Notes: generated from the letters alone by a model not told the origin. Numbered from the stretch's first letter, positions 25,186 through 35,373 are shown. The stretch: DNA of 64,000 nt from Arthrobacter sp. NEB 688 (GCF_013201035.1 NZ_CP053707.1:2790001-2854000); one strand, 5' to 3'. Numbers and translations are program-made.

Positions 25186-25958
25186 GGGAAGAACACGAGC
25201 TTGACGACGGCCACCACGCCGACGACGACGATGAGCCCGCGCAGCACGGGGGCGGGCAGCCGGCGCCCGACCGTCGAGCCGATGACCCCGCCGATGGTGG
25301 AGCCGACCGCGATGAGCAGGACGACGAGCCAGTCGATCTGGTCGGGGGCGACGAGGACGAACACGAGCGCGGCGACGAAGTTGACGATCGAGGCCAGCAC
25401 GTTCTTGAGGCCGTTGAGGCGCTGGAGCGGCTCGCTCGACAGCGCGCCGAGGATGCCGACGAGGATGATCCCCTGCGCCGCACCGAAGTACCCGCCGTAG
25501 ACGCCGGCGCCGAACACCCCTCCCTGCATGACCCGACGGTGGGTGCTCACGGCGTCGGAGCCACCGGCCTCCCGGCGGCGCGCGGTCCACGCGTTGAGCC
25601 GCGGGCCGGCCACGACGAGGACGAGGCCGAGCACGATGAGCACCGGCACGATGGCACGGAAGAGGTCGGGGTCGAGCACGAGCAGGAGGACGGCGCCGAG
25701 GGTGCCGCCGAGGAAGGACATCGGGGCGTAGCGCCGCAGCTGCGGGCCCATCCCCCGCAGCTCGCGCCGGTACCCGATGGACCCCGTGACGCTGCCCGGC
25801 ACGAGACCGATGTTGTTCGACACGTTCGCCGTGATGGGCGGGACGCCGAGCAGGAGGAGCGTCGGGAAGGTGATGAGCGTGCCCGAGCCGACGATGGTGT
25901 TGATGGTGCCGGCGCCGATGCCCGCGAGGACGACGAGCAGGGCTTCTCCGACGGACAC
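25182..25958 (-). CDS. TauE/SafE-family permease (first copy)
   Basis: TauE/SafE-type transporter of 258 residues, about eight membrane helices. The family repeats are IGAGTINTIVGSGTLITFPT and the later GVFGAGVYGGYFGAAQGIIL. GTG at 25958 has TAGGGT (25965-25970, minus strand) only 6 nt upstream, a leaderless start. Both the -10 box and the start codon fall inside a perfect 15-bp hairpin that also looks like the terminator of the SPFH/NfeD operon. It is coupled by GTGA to a second permease of the same family. Confidence 0.88.
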   Translation of the reverse strand: MSVGEALLVVLAGIGAGTINTIVGSGTLITFPTLLLLGVPPITANVSNNIGLVPGSVTGSIGYRRELRGMGPQLRRYAPMSFLGGTLGAVLLLVLDPDLFRAIVPVLIVLGLVLVVAGPRLNAWTARRREAGGSDAVSTHRRVMQGGVFGAGVYGGYFGAAQGIILVGILGALSSEPLQRLNGLKNVLASIVNFVAALVFVLVAPDQIDWLVVLLIAVGSTIGGVIGSTVGRRLPAPVLRGLIVVVGVVAVVKLVFFP

Positions 25959-25988
25959 CGGGCCACCCTAGTCGGGTGGCCCGGTGTC
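25954..25988. terminator. 15-bp hairpin doubling as permease promoter
   Basis: The arms 25954-25968 and 25974-25988 are perfectly complementary around the loop TAGTC. For the SPFH gene (ending at 26001) it is a terminator. The left arm and loop also contain the TAGGGT -10 box and the GTG start of the first TauE/SafE gene. Confidence 0.7.
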
Positions 25989-26000
25989 AGGACGCGTCGG

Positions 26001-27191
26001 TCAGGGCTGGGCCGGGGGCGCCGGCGGGGCCGGCGGGGGCTCGACCGGCGGGGCGGGCGGCGCCACCGTGGGCTCGGGTGCCGGCGGCGCCGGCGGGTCC
26101 TGCCGCGGGGGCACGGCGTCGGCGCCCGGCGTGATCGGCGGCTGGACGCGCGAGGCCGGCTGGGCGTGCTCCTCGGCCTCCCGGCTGGACTGCGCCGCCT
26201 GGCCACGGGCCCGCTCGAGGGCCGACTTCGGGTCCTCGAGGGTGGTCTCCTCGAAGGCGTTGCCGAGCATCTCGCCCGGCTCGACCCACTCGTCGTCGCC
26301 CCCGTCACCGGACGGCTTCGTCGCGCCGAGCGCCCCGCCGATGCCGCGAAGGGCGTCGGTCAGCTCGCTCGGGATGATCCACATCTTGTTGGAGTCGCCG
26401 CGCGCGATCTGGGGCAGCACCTGGAGGTACTGGTAGGCGAGCAGCTTCTGGGTCGGCTTGCCGCGGTGGATCGCGTCGAAGACCTGCTGGATGGCGCGGG
26501 CCTGGCCCTGTGCCTCGAGGATGCGCGCCTGCGCCGAGCCCTCGGCCCGCAGGATCTGGCTCTGCTTCTCGCCCTCGGCCGTGAGGATCTGGCTGGCCTT
26601 GGTGCCCTCGGCGTTGAGGATGGCGGCGCGGCGGTCGCGCTCGGCCTTCATCTGCTTCTCCATCGACTCCTGGATGGAGGCCGGCGGGTCGATCGCCTTG
26701 AGCTCGACGCGGTTGACGCGGATGCCCCACTTGCCGGTCGCCTCGTCGAGGACGCCGCGCAGCTGGCCGTTGATCTGGTCGCGGCTGGTCAGCGTCTGCT
26801 CGAGGTCGAGCGAGCCGATGACGTTGCGCAGCGTGGTGACGGTCAGCTGCTCGATGCCGGCGATGAAGTTGGCGATCTCGTAGACCGCGGACTTGGGGTC
26901 GATGACCTGGTAGTAGATGACCGTGTCGATGGAGACGACGAGGTTGTCGCTCGTGATGACGGGCTGCGGCGGGAAGGAGACGACCTGCTCGCGCTGGTCG
27001 ATGTTCGCGCGGACGATGTCGACGAACGGCACGAGGAAGTGCAGGCCGCCCTCGAGGGTGCGCGAGTAGCGACCGAGGCGCTCGATGATGAGGGCCGTCT
27101 GCTGCGGGACGACGCGGACCGTGCGGACGAGCACGATGATCGCGAACACCGCGAGCAGCAGGATGACGATGAGTGGACCGATTCCGTCCAT
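26001..27191 (-). CDS. SPFH/band 7 membrane protein (QmcA/stomatin-like)
   Basis: Membrane-anchored scaffold protein of 396 residues. One N-terminal membrane helix (about 6-24) leads to a band 7/SPFH domain at about 25-185 (VPQQTALIIERLGRYSRTLE, then GIRVNRVELKAIDPP), a long charged helical region typical of flotillin-like oligomers, and a Pro/Ala-rich C-terminal tail of about 90 residues. Such proteins form ring or raft assemblies in the membrane and usually occur with an NfeD protein, which lies just upstream here. ATG at 27191 has GGAAAGG about 6 nt upstream. The C-terminal proline-rich tail is longer than in QmcA. Confidence 0.92.
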   Translation of the reverse strand: MDGIGPLIVILLLAVFAIIVLVRTVRVVPQQTALIIERLGRYSRTLEGGLHFLVPFVDIVRANIDQREQVVSFPPQPVITSDNLVVSIDTVIYYQVIDPKSAVYEIANFIAGIEQLTVTTLRNVIGSLDLEQTLTSRDQINGQLRGVLDEATGKWGIRVNRVELKAIDPPASIQESMEKQMKAERDRRAAILNAEGTKASQILTAEGEKQSQILRAEGSAQARILEAQGQARAIQQVFDAIHRGKPTQKLLAYQYLQVLPQIARGDSNKMWIIPSELTDALRGIGGALGATKPSGDGGDDEWVEPGEMLGNAFEETTLEDPKSALERARGQAAQSSREAEEHAQPASRVQPPITPGADAVPPRQDPPAPPAPEPTVAPPAPPVEPPPAPPAPPAQP

Positions 27192-27230
27192 GGTGGTGCC
27201 TTTCCGTCGGCGCCCGGTCGGGGCGCGGGG

Positions 27231-27704
27231 TCAGGTGGTGGGGGTGGTCGGGGGTGCGCCGAGGGGCACGACGATCGCGGTGGCGCCGTGGATCGCGATG
27301 ACCCGGACCTGGTCCCCCGGGCCGGCGGGCGAGCCGCCCTCGGCGAGCCGCGCCGACCACGTCTCGCCGGCGAGCTTGACCCGGCCGTCGGTGGCGGTGA
27401 CGGCCTGGAGGACCCAGGCCTCGCGACCGACGAGACCGGCCGCGCCGATGTGGTGGTCGGTGACGGCGTCGGTGAACTTGCGCTTGAGCATGGGGCGCAC
27501 GACGAGCAGGAGGAGCATCGCGAAGACGACCGCGACGACGACCTGGAAGAAGAACGGTGCGCCGAGGGCCGCCGCCACGGCCGCGGCGAGCGCGCCGCCG
27601 GCGAACATGACGAAGACGAAGTCGACGGTGGCGGCCTCGATGGCCGCGAGCACGAGTGCGACACCCAGCCATCCGAGCCAGGCGTTGTCGGTCAGCCAGT
27701 CCAT
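27231..27704 (-). CDS. NfeD-like membrane protein
   Basis: A 157-residue NfeD family protein: three or so membrane helices in residues 8-75 (LGVALVLAAIEAATVDFVFV and FQVVVAVVFAMLLLLVV), then a cytosolic OB-fold domain of about 60 residues (GREAWVLQAVTATDGRVKLAGE). NfeD proteins partner SPFH proteins, and this gene directly precedes the SPFH gene by 39 nt. ATG at 27704 has a strong GGAAGGGGAGG. The pair probably forms a membrane microdomain complex. Confidence 0.9.
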   Translation of the reverse strand: MDWLTDNAWLGWLGVALVLAAIEAATVDFVFVMFAGGALAAAVAAALGAPFFFQVVVAVVFAMLLLLVVRPMLKRKFTDAVTDHHIGAAGLVGREAWVLQAVTATDGRVKLAGETWSARLAEGGSPAGPGDQVRVIAIHGATAIVVPLGAPPTTPTT

Positions 27705-27770
27705 CGGCCTCCCCTTCCCTCCGGTGTCGTGGCTCGGACGCGCGAGCGGCGTCCTCGGTTCCCCCGTGCC

Positions 27771-28553
<783 letters not shown>

Positions 28554-28602
28554 GCCACCGACCCTAGTTGACGCCGCGGCCGCCGCCCCGCGCGCCGCGC
28601 GG

Positions 28603-29088
28603 TCAGGACGCCCGCATCGGGGTGCCGGGGCGACCGTTCGCGTCGGCGACGAGCTCGGCCACGACCGACAGCGCGATCTCGCCCGGCGAGCTGCCGCCGA
28701 TGGACAGGCCGGCCGGGACGTGGAGGCGCCCCAGCTGCTCGTCGTCGAGGCCCTCGCCGCGCAGCTGCTCGAGCAGGGCCGCCGAGCGGTGCCGGCTGGC
28801 CATCATCGCGACGTAGGGCACACCGGCGCGCAGCGCGTCGGCGAGCAGCGCGTACGCCCCGTCGCCGTCGTGGTTGCAGACGACGAGGGCGTCCACCGGC
28901 CCGAGGGCGGCGAGCCCGTCGCCGACCGGCGCGGCGTCGACGAGGGTCGCCTCCCAGCCGGTCGCGTCGGCGATCGCGGTGAGCGAGCGGGCGATCCGGT
29001 TGTCGAACACGACGACGAGGTGGCCCAACGGGCCCTCGGCCGGCGTGGCCCCGCTGCCGAGGACGGGGTCGTGACGGGTGTCGCTCAC
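28603..29088 (-). CDS. XdhC-type Rossmann domain protein
   Basis: A 161-residue protein matching only the C-terminal Rossmann half of XdhC/CoxI proteins, which load sulfurated molybdenum cofactor into hydroxylases. The diagnostic part is VPYVAMMASRHRSAALLEQL, then GLSIGGSSPGEIALSVVAEL. The N-terminal cysteine-containing XdhC domain is absent, and no molybdenum hydroxylase is nearby. GTG at 29088 overlaps the glgA stop as GTGA, so it is coupled to glycogen synthase. That link is unexpected; the protein may bind a dinucleotide and have another job here. Confidence 0.75.
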   Translation of the reverse strand: MSDTRHDPVLGSGATPAEGPLGHLVVVFDNRIARSLTAIADATGWEATLVDAAPVGDGLAALGPVDALVVCNHDGDGAYALLADALRAGVPYVAMMASRHRSAALLEQLRGEGLDDEQLGRLHVPAGLSIGGSSPGEIALSVVAELVADANGRPGTPMRAS

Positions 29089-30278
29089 GACGCGACCACC
29101 CTCCGGTAGACCTCGAGGGTGCGCTCGGCGATCGAGCCCCACGAGAACGACTCCACGGCGCGGCGGCGGCCGGCGGCGCCGAAGCGTGCCGCGCGGTCGA
29201 GGTCGGAGACGGCGTCGGTGAGGGCCGCGGCGAGGTCGGCCACGAACCGCTCCTCGTCGACCGGCGTGCCGGTGCCGTCCTGGACCTGCTCGATGGGGAC
29301 GAGCCAGCCCGTCTCGCCGTCGACGACGACCTCGGGGATGCCGCCGGTCGCGGTGGCCACGACGGGCAGCTCGCAGGCCATCGCCTCGAGGTTGACGATG
29401 CCGAGCGGCTCGTAGACCGAGGGGCAGACGAAGACCGACGACGCGCTGAGGACCGCGGTCACCTCGTCGCGCGGCAGCATCTCGCTGATCCACACGACGC
29501 CGTCGCGCTCGGCGCGCAGGTCCTCGACGAGCCCCTCGACCTCGGCCTTGATCTCCGGGGTGTCGGGGGCGCCGGCGAGGAGGACGAGCTGCACCTCGGG
29601 CGGCAGCTGCGCGGCGGCGCGCAGGAGGTAGGGCAGGCCCTTCTGGCGGGTGATGCGGCCGACGAAGACGACGGCGGGGCGGTCGGGGTCGATGCCGTGC
29701 CGTCGCGCGACGTCCGGGGCGTCGTTCGGCCGCCAGAGCTCGGCGTCGATCCCGTTGTGCACGACGAGGACCTTGGCCGGGTCGACGCCCGGGTAGGAGC
29801 GCAGGATGTCCTCGCGCATGCCGGCGCTGACCGCGATGACGGCCGCGGCGCCCTCGTACGCGGTGCGTTCGACCCACGACGAGAGCCGGTAGCCGCCTCC
29901 GAGCTGCTCGGCCTTCCACGGCCGCATCGGCTCCAGGCTGTGCGCCGACAGCACGTGCGGCACCCCCTCGAGGAGACCGGCGACGTGCCCGGCGAAGTTG
30001 GCGTACCAGGTGTGGGAGTGGACGAGATCGGCTCCGGCACAGGCGGCGGCCATCGTCAGGTCGACGCCGAGGGTGCTGAGGGCCGCGTTGGTGCCCTCGA
30101 GCTCGGGCAGGTCGGGATGGCTCGTCGTCCCCTCCTCGTCACGGGGACCCCCGAAGGCGTGGACCCGCACGTCGGTGTCGTCCCGCGCCCGCAGGGCCCG
30201 GGTCAGCTCGGCGACGTGCACCCCCGCTCCCCCGTAGATCGTCGGCGGGTACTCCTTGGTCAGCAGGTCGATGCGCAC
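29085..30278 (-). CDS. glgA: Glycogen synthase-type GT4 glycosyltransferase
   Basis: Actinobacterial glgA product, 397 residues, GT4 family (GT-B fold) using ADP-glucose. In mycobacteria the orthologue (GlgM, Rv1212c) makes maltose 1-phosphate from ADP-glucose and glucose 1-phosphate, so the same may hold here. Visible are KEYPPTIYGGAGVHV at the N terminus, the linker motif FVGRITRQKGLPYLLRA, and the nucleotide-binding EPLGIVNLEAMACELPVVA with catalytic glutamate. GTG at 30278 has TACGGT (30286-30291, minus strand) 7 nt upstream, a leaderless start. It is divergent from glgC with 63 bp between start codons, so the two pathway genes share a control region. Confidence 0.93.
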   Translation of the reverse strand: MRIDLLTKEYPPTIYGGAGVHVAELTRALRARDDTDVRVHAFGGPRDEEGTTSHPDLPELEGTNAALSTLGVDLTMAAACAGADLVHSHTWYANFAGHVAGLLEGVPHVLSAHSLEPMRPWKAEQLGGGYRLSSWVERTAYEGAAAVIAVSAGMREDILRSYPGVDPAKVLVVHNGIDAELWRPNDAPDVARRHGIDPDRPAVVFVGRITRQKGLPYLLRAAAQLPPEVQLVLLAGAPDTPEIKAEVEGLVEDLRAERDGVVWISEMLPRDEVTAVLSASSVFVCPSVYEPLGIVNLEAMACELPVVATATGGIPEVVVDGETGWLVPIEQVQDGTGTPVDEERFVADLAAALTDAVSDLDRAARFGAAGRRRAVESFSWGSIAERTLEVYRRVVAS

Positions 30279-30285
30279 GGTTTTC

Positions 30286-30335
30286 ACCGTAGTGGCGAAC
30301 GGGGGCTGCCGACGAGGGCGATCACCCCATAGGTT
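30286..30335. promoter_or_regulatory. Divergent glgA/glgC promoters
   Basis: TACGGT on the minus strand (30286-30291) and TAGGTT on the plus strand (30330-30335) lie 7 and 6 nt before the glgA GTG and glgC ATG, giving two leaderless transcripts from a 63-bp region. Their -35 regions must fall in the same 25 bp, so one bound protein could control both. Confidence 0.6.
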
Positions 30336-30341
30336 GGTCGC

Positions 30342-31631
30342 ATGGCGTACCGCAGCGGAGGTCCCAAGGTCCTGGCCATCGTCCTCGCGGGCGGGGAGGG
30401 CAAGCGGCTGATGCCGTTGACGCGTGACCGCGCCAAGCCCGCCGTCCCGTTCGGTGGCATCTACCGGCTCATCGACTTCGCGCTGTCGAACGTCGTGAAC
30501 TCCGGCTACCTCAAGGTCGTCGTGCTGACGCAGTACAAGTCGCACAGCCTCGACCGGCACGTGACGAAGACGTGGCGGATGAGCACGATGCTCGGCAACT
30601 ACGTGGCTCCGATCCCGGCGCAGCAGCGCATCGGCAAGTCCTGGTACCTCGGCAGCGCCGACGCGATCTTCCAGAGCCTCAACACGATCACCGACGAGAA
30701 GCCCGACATCGTCGTCGTCGTCGGCGCCGACCACGTGTACCGGATGGACTTCTCGCAGATGGTCGACCAGCACATCGCGAGCGGTGCCGGCGTCACTGTC
30801 GCCGCCATCCGCCAGCCGCGCTCGGAGGCCGACCAGTTCGGCGTCATCGACGTCGAGCCCGACGACCCGACGCGCATCCGCGCCTTCCTCGAGAAGCCGA
30901 AGGATCCGCAGGGCCTGCCGGACTCGCCGGACGAGGTCCTCGCGAGCATGGGCAACTACGTCTTCACCGCCGACGCGCTCATCGACGCGGTGACCAAGGA
31001 CTCCACGACCGAAGGCAGCAAGCACGACATGGGCGGCGACATCGTGCCGGCGCTCGTCGCGCAGGGCGCCGCGTCGGTCTACGACTTCAAGAACAACGTC
31101 GTGCCCGGCGGCACCGAGCGCGACATGGGTTACTGGCGCGACGTCGGGACGATGGACTCCTACTACGACGCGCACATGGACCTCGTCTCGATCCACCCGG
31201 TCTTCAACCTCTACAACTACGACTGGCCGATCTACACGACCTACGGCCCGTTCCCGCCGGCGAAGTTCGTCCACGGCGCGCACGGCCGCTTCGGCGAGGC
31301 GCTCAACTCGGCCGTCTCCCCCGGCGTGGTCATCTCCGGCGCGCGGGTCATCGGCTCGGTCGTCTCCCCCGACGTCCACGTCCACAGCTACACCGAGGTC
31401 GAGGACAGCGTGCTGCTCGACGGGGTGCAGATCGGCCGCAACTGCACGATCCGCCGCGCCATCATCGACAAGAACGTCACCGTGCCCGAGGGCACGACGA
31501 TCGGCGTCGACCGCGAGGCCGACCTCGCCCGCGGCTTCACCGTCACCGACTCGGGCATCACCGTCGTCGGCAAGGGCCAGGAGATCGCGCCCGGGCCCGA
31601 CGCCCCCGCGGCGCCGGAGGGTGACGCGTGA
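30342..31631 (+). CDS. glgC: Glucose-1-phosphate adenylyltransferase
   Basis: Makes ADP-glucose from glucose 1-phosphate and ATP, the committed step of glycogen and alpha-glucan synthesis. The 429-residue protein shows the nucleotidyl-transferase signature [20 protein letters not shown] near residue 15, the catalytic segment [17 protein letters not shown] and the lysine region, and a C-terminal left-handed beta-helix ([20 protein letters not shown]) that carries allosteric control. ATG at 30342 lies 6 nt after TAGGTT. Its stop overlaps the next gene as GTGA. Confidence 0.96.
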   Translation: MAYRSGGPKVLAIVLAGGEGKRLMPLTRDRAKPAVPFGGIYRLIDFALSNVVNSGYLKVVVLTQYKSHSLDRHVTKTWRMSTMLGNYVAPIPAQQRIGKSWYLGSADAIFQSLNTITDEKPDIVVVVGADHVYRMDFSQMVDQHIASGAGVTVAAIRQPRSEADQFGVIDVEPDDPTRIRAFLEKPKDPQGLPDSPDEVLASMGNYVFTADALIDAVTKDSTTEGSKHDMGGDIVPALVAQGAASVYDFKNNVVPGGTERDMGYWRDVGTMDSYYDAHMDLVSIHPVFNLYNYDWPIYTTYGPFPPAKFVHGAHGRFGEALNSAVSPGVVISGARVIGSVVSPDVHVHSYTEVEDSVLLDGVQIGRNCTIRRAIIDKNVTVPEGTTIGVDREADLARGFTVTDSGITVVGKGQEIAPGPDAPAAPEGDA

Positions 31632-32458
31632 GCGCCGCCGACCGGCCGGTCCGCATCGGAGCGCAGCTGCAGCCGCAGCACGCCACCTACCCCGAGATCC
31701 GCCGGGCCGTCGCCCGCCTCGAGGAGGCCGGGGTCGACGTCGTCTTCAACTGGGACCACTTCTTCCCCCTCTACGGTGAGCCCGACGGCGCCCACTTCGA
31801 GTGCTGGACGATGCTCGCCGCGTGGGCCGAGGCCACCGAGCGCGTCGAGATCGGCGCCCTCGTCACGTGCAACAGCTACCGCAACCCGCAGCTGCTCGCC
31901 GACATGGCCCGCACGGTCGACCACGTCAGCGCGCGTGACGGCGCCGAGGGCCGGCTCATCCTCGGGATCGGGTCGGGCTGGTTCGAGCGCGACTACGCCG
32001 AGTACGGCTACGAGTTCGGCACCGCCGGAGGGCGGCTCGACGCGCTGGCCCGCGACCTGCCCCTCGTCGAGGAGCGCTGGTCGAAGCTCAACCCGGCGCC
32101 CACGCGCAAGATCCCGGTGCTCATCGGCGGCGGCGGCGAGAAGAAGACGCTGCGCATCGTCGCGCAGCACGCCGACATCTGGCACGGCTTCGGCGAGCCG
32201 GAGGCGGTCGCGCACAAGCACACCGTCCTCGACGAGTGGTGCGCGAAGGTCGGACGCGACCCGGCCGCCATCGAGCGCTCGGCCGGGGTCTCCCCCAAGC
32301 CCGGGCGCCTGCCCGAGGACGTCGACGACTACGCCGCCGGCGCCCAGGACCTGCACGACGTGGGCACGCGCCTGTTCACGGTCGGGCTCAACGGCCCCGA
32401 CTACGACATCGGCCCGGTCCGCGACCTCGTCGCGTGGCGGGACTCGCTCGCCGGCTGA
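31628..32458 (+). CDS. LLM-class F420-dependent oxidoreductase (Rv1855c-like)
   Basis: Luciferase-like flavin/F420 enzyme of 276 residues, similar to the Rv1855c group; substrate unknown. Segments seen are [52 protein letters not shown] and [20 protein letters not shown], the last being the typical cofactor loop of the family. GTG at 31628 overlaps the glgC stop (GTGA), which shows an operon with glgC; a metabolic link to glucan is not obvious. It converges on a small P-loop ATPase gene, with the two stop codons in a short palindrome. Confidence 0.88.
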   Translation: MSAADRPVRIGAQLQPQHATYPEIRRAVARLEEAGVDVVFNWDHFFPLYGEPDGAHFECWTMLAAWAEATERVEIGALVTCNSYRNPQLLADMARTVDHVSARDGAEGRLILGIGSGWFERDYAEYGYEFGTAGGRLDALARDLPLVEERWSKLNPAPTRKIPVLIGGGGEKKTLRIVAQHADIWHGFGEPEAVAHKHTVLDEWCAKVGRDPAAIERSAGVSPKPGRLPEDVDDYAAGAQDLHDVGTRLFTVGLNGPDYDIGPVRDLVAWRDSLAG

Positions 32459-32459
32459 G

Positions 32460-33002
32460 TCAGCGCGGCAGGCGCGCCAGCACGTTCGCGAGCCGGCGTC
32501 GTGGGTCTCCCCCGACCTCGACGACGGCCAGGGACGCCGGCACGACGCCGTCGTCGTCGAGCAGGTCGAGGAGGGCGGTGTCGGCCGCCTCGCGCAGGTC
32601 GGGGTCCTCCTCGTCCGGGACGTGGAGCCAGTGCGTGCCCGCGAGGGGCACCACGACGAGCAGGTCGACGTGCGAGTGCGCCCGCAGGGCCAGCGACCGC
32701 AGCCCGGTGGTCGCGTCGACGGTCACCCCGCCCCGCCCCAGCGCGCGCAGCGCCTCGAGGTAGGCGAGCAGGTCGAGCGGGCCGCGCTCGGCGACGACGC
32801 GCTCCCCCGGCTCCAGCGCGAGCAGCCGGTCGGCCGCGACGTGCAGCTGCTCGACGAAGGACTCCGCCGACGACGGCGGCAGGTGCTCGTCGACCAGCTC
32901 CCACGGGTCGCCGAGCACGGTGTGCCCGCGCAGGGCGTCGGCCAGGTCCGCGACGAGGGTGGACTTGCCGGTCGCGTGGGTCCCGGAGACGACGATCCGC
33001 AC
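32460..33002 (-). CDS. Small AAA/P-loop NTPase
   Basis: A 180-residue P-loop protein of the AAA_28/nucleoside kinase-like type. Walker A GTHATGKST is at residues 7-15, and a possible acidic motif lies in VVAERGPLDLLAYLEAL. It has the size and layout of a small nucleotide or vitamin kinase (for example NadR kinase-like), but no substrate-specific motif is clear. GTG at 33002 has TAGCGT (33010-33015, minus strand) 7 nt upstream, a leaderless start. Confidence 0.8.
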   Translation of the reverse strand: MRIVVSGTHATGKSTLVADLADALRGHTVLGDPWELVDEHLPPSSAESFVEQLHVAADRLLALEPGERVVAERGPLDLLAYLEALRALGRGGVTVDATTGLRSLALRAHSHVDLLVVVPLAGTHWLHVPDEEDPDLREAADTALLDLLDDDGVVPASLAVVEVGGDPRRRLANVLARLPR

Positions 33003-33147
33003 GGCACGGACGCTAGTCGCCCGGGCTGCGGGCGGGGAGGGCCGATGCCATGTACCCTGCCGCTGCACAGGGCCGACGGGGCCCGGGGAGCGACGCGGGG
33101 GCCGGCGGCTGCCGGCGGCTGCCGGCGCGTCGAGATGGGGGTCGTTC

Positions 33148-35373
33148 GTGACGTCTCGGGGAAGCATCCGACGAGGGACGACCTGGGTGGTCGCCGGAGT
33201 CACCTCGATGGGCCTGGGGGTGCCGGCCGCCGTCGCGGTCCCGGTCGGGCGCACCGGTGTCACGGTGTCCGTGGTCGCCGACGCGGTCGTGGCGCCGGTC
33301 CTCTCCCTGGCCGCCTCGCCGGGCGTCATCACCCGGGGCGATTCCACCGTCCTCACCGCGACGCTGACGACCGGGGACGCCGACCACGCCCCGCTCGCGG
33401 ACCGCACCCTGGTGCTGGAGGCCGCGAACGCGGCCGGCGAGTGGGTCGCCTCCTCGACGGGCACCACCGGCGCCGACGGGACGGCGCGGTTCGCGGTGTC
33501 CCCGACGGCTCCCACCCGCTACCGCACGGTCGCCGTGGGCACGGGTGCGACGGTCGTCGCGTCCGACGCGCTGACCGTCGGCGTCCGCGCCCTCGCCGCG
33601 CTCTCCCTCACCGGTCCGGCCGCGGCCGACGAGGGCCGCACCGCCTCGTGGGTCGTCCAGCTGACGACGGACGCACCGCCGGCCGGTCGGACCGTCCTCC
33701 TGGAGGAGGTGGCGGACGGCGGCGGCACCCGGCTGCTCGGGTCCGCGTCGACCGACGCACGGGGTCGCGCCGTGGTCCCCGCGACGGTCCGGGGAGGTCC
33801 GTCCGTCCTGCGCGCCCGCATCGGGACGACCGACGACCTGGCCGCCGCCACCAGCGGCACGCTGTCGGTCACGGCGCGCTACGCGTCGGGGATGGTCCTC
33901 CGCTCCCCCGGCCGGGTCGTGGAGGGCTCCGTCGCCACCGCCCGGCTCACCGCGCGGGGGTCCCGCGGCCCGTTGGTCGGTGTCCCTGTCGTCGTGCGTC
34001 GCGACCGGGTGCCGGTGGCGACCGTGACGACCGACGAGCTCGGCGAGGCCGCCGTCCCGCTGGCCAGCAACGCCTCGGCCTCCTACGACGCGACGTTCGC
34101 GGGGTCCGTGGACCAGACGGATGCCTCGTCGGGCTCGGCCGACGTCACCGTCGAGCGCCCGCTGACCCTCGTGGCCGGTGGCCCGTCGACCGCCACGCTC
34201 GGGCGTCCCGCGCGCTTCACGGCTCGTCTGACCCGCACCTCGTCCGGCGAGCCCGTCCCGGGGGCGAGCGTCTCCCTCTGGCGCCTCCTCGACGGGGTCT
34301 GGGCGAAGGTCACCGACGGCCGGACCGGCGAGGACGGGAACGCCGCGTTCTCCGCGCCCGTGACCGGGAGCGCCTTCGAGGTGAGGTCCGACGCCTCCGT
34401 CGCACCCGGCGACCCGGCCCACCCCGAGCTCGGCACCGTCCTCCTCAGGGAGCAGGTCGCCCCCGTCGCCACGGTCACGGTGGGCCGCGACACCTCGACC
34501 TCGCTGACCCTTCCCGACTCCTTGCCGTCCGGCGCCACCGGGCGGGCCTCGGTGACGGTGCGCTGGGCCGGCTCGGCCGAGGCCGTGCCCGGCCTCGCCG
34601 TGGAGCTCCAGCGGCTCGACGGCGACCGCTGGCTCGCGGTCGGCACCGGGACGACGGACGAGGCCGGCACGGTCGGGCTCGACGTCCCGCAGCGGTCGAC
34701 CTCGTCCTACCGTGCCGTCACGGCCGCGGGCGACGCGCCGCCGTGGCGCGCGCTCGGCAGCGCCTCCTCGAGCGTGCTCGTGCGCACCGGGATCGCGTCC
34801 CGCACCGGGGTCCAGGTCTCGTCGGACGTGGTGCGCTACGGCTACACCCGCACGGTCACGGGCTGGGTCCGGGTCGACGACCCGGAGGGTCGGCTGCCGT
34901 CGGCCCGGCTCGAGCTGTGGACCAGCACCGGTGGGTCCTGGCGACGGGTGAGCACGTCCACGACCGACTCCTCCGGCGTCGCGACCTGGACCGTCCGACC
35001 GCGGGTGTCCACCCTCTACCGGGTCGTCCACACCGGTGGGCGGCCCGTGACGGGTGGGTCCACCGTGCCCTCGACGTCGACCGCCGCGGTCCTCCAGGTC
35101 CAGTCGGTGGTGACGCTGCGCGTGCCCTCGACGACCGTCCGGGCCACGGCGTCGGCGTCGATCACGGGAACGGTGGCGCCCGCACGGGCCAACCGCACGG
35201 TGACCCTCTGGGTCGACGGCACGAAGCGGGCCACCACCCGGACGAGCTCGACGGGCACCTACGCGTTCCGCCACCGGTTCCCCTCCGGCACCCACCGGGT
35301 CCAGACGTCCGTCCCGGCCACGACCGGGGTCGAGGGCTCGTCCTCGGCCCTCCGGACGGTCCGCTCGCGCTGA
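33148..35373 (+). CDS. Large secreted Ig-like repeat protein
   Basis: Predicted exported protein of 741 residues. An N-terminal signal peptide (basic RRGTT, hydrophobic WVVAGVTSMGLGVPAA) with a likely AVA cleavage site near residue 31 is followed by tandem beta-sandwich modules. The modules of about 100 residues recur with the pattern VxLxxxxxGxWxxVxxxTTDxxGxA (seen around WVASSTGTTGADGTARF, WAKVTDGRTGEDGNAAF, WLAVGTGTTDEAGTVGL and WRRVSTSTTDSSGVATW), as in bacterial Ig-like and carboxypeptidase-regulatory-like domains. No membrane anchor, LPxTG motif or enzyme domain is visible. GTG at 33148 has a G-rich Shine-Dalgarno; a -10 TACCCT at 33053 gives a leader of about 83 nt with GCCGGCGGCT repeats. 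Function unknown. Confidence 0.8.
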   Translation: MTSRGSIRRGTTWVVAGVTSMGLGVPAAVAVPVGRTGVTVSVVADAVVAPVLSLAASPGVITRGDSTVLTATLTTGDADHAPLADRTLVLEAANAAGEWVASSTGTTGADGTARFAVSPTAPTRYRTVAVGTGATVVASDALTVGVRALAALSLTGPAAADEGRTASWVVQLTTDAPPAGRTVLLEEVADGGGTRLLGSASTDARGRAVVPATVRGGPSVLRARIGTTDDLAAATSGTLSVTARYASGMVLRSPGRVVEGSVATARLTARGSRGPLVGVPVVVRRDRVPVATVTTDELGEAAVPLASNASASYDATFAGSVDQTDASSGSADVTVERPLTLVAGGPSTATLGRPARFTARLTRTSSGEPVPGASVSLWRLLDGVWAKVTDGRTGEDGNAAFSAPVTGSAFEVRSDASVAPGDPAHPELGTVLLREQVAPVATVTVGRDTSTSLTLPDSLPSGATGRASVTVRWAGSAEAVPGLAVELQRLDGDRWLAVGTGTTDEAGTVGLDVPQRSTSSYRAVTAAGDAPPWRALGSASSSVLVRTGIASRTGVQVSSDVVRYGYTRTVTGWVRVDDPEGRLPSARLELWTSTGGSWRRVSTSTTDSSGVATWTVRPRVSTLYRVVHTGGRPVTGGSTVPSTSTAAVLQVQSVVTLRVPSTTVRATASASITGTVAPARANRTVTLWVDGTKRATTRTSSTGTYAFRHRFPSGTHRVQTSVPATTGVEGSSSALRTVRSR

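Noticed and set aside
28603-29088. A complete XdhC molybdenum chaperone
   Set aside because: The N-terminal XdhC domain with its cysteine motif is missing and no molybdenum hydroxylase is near.
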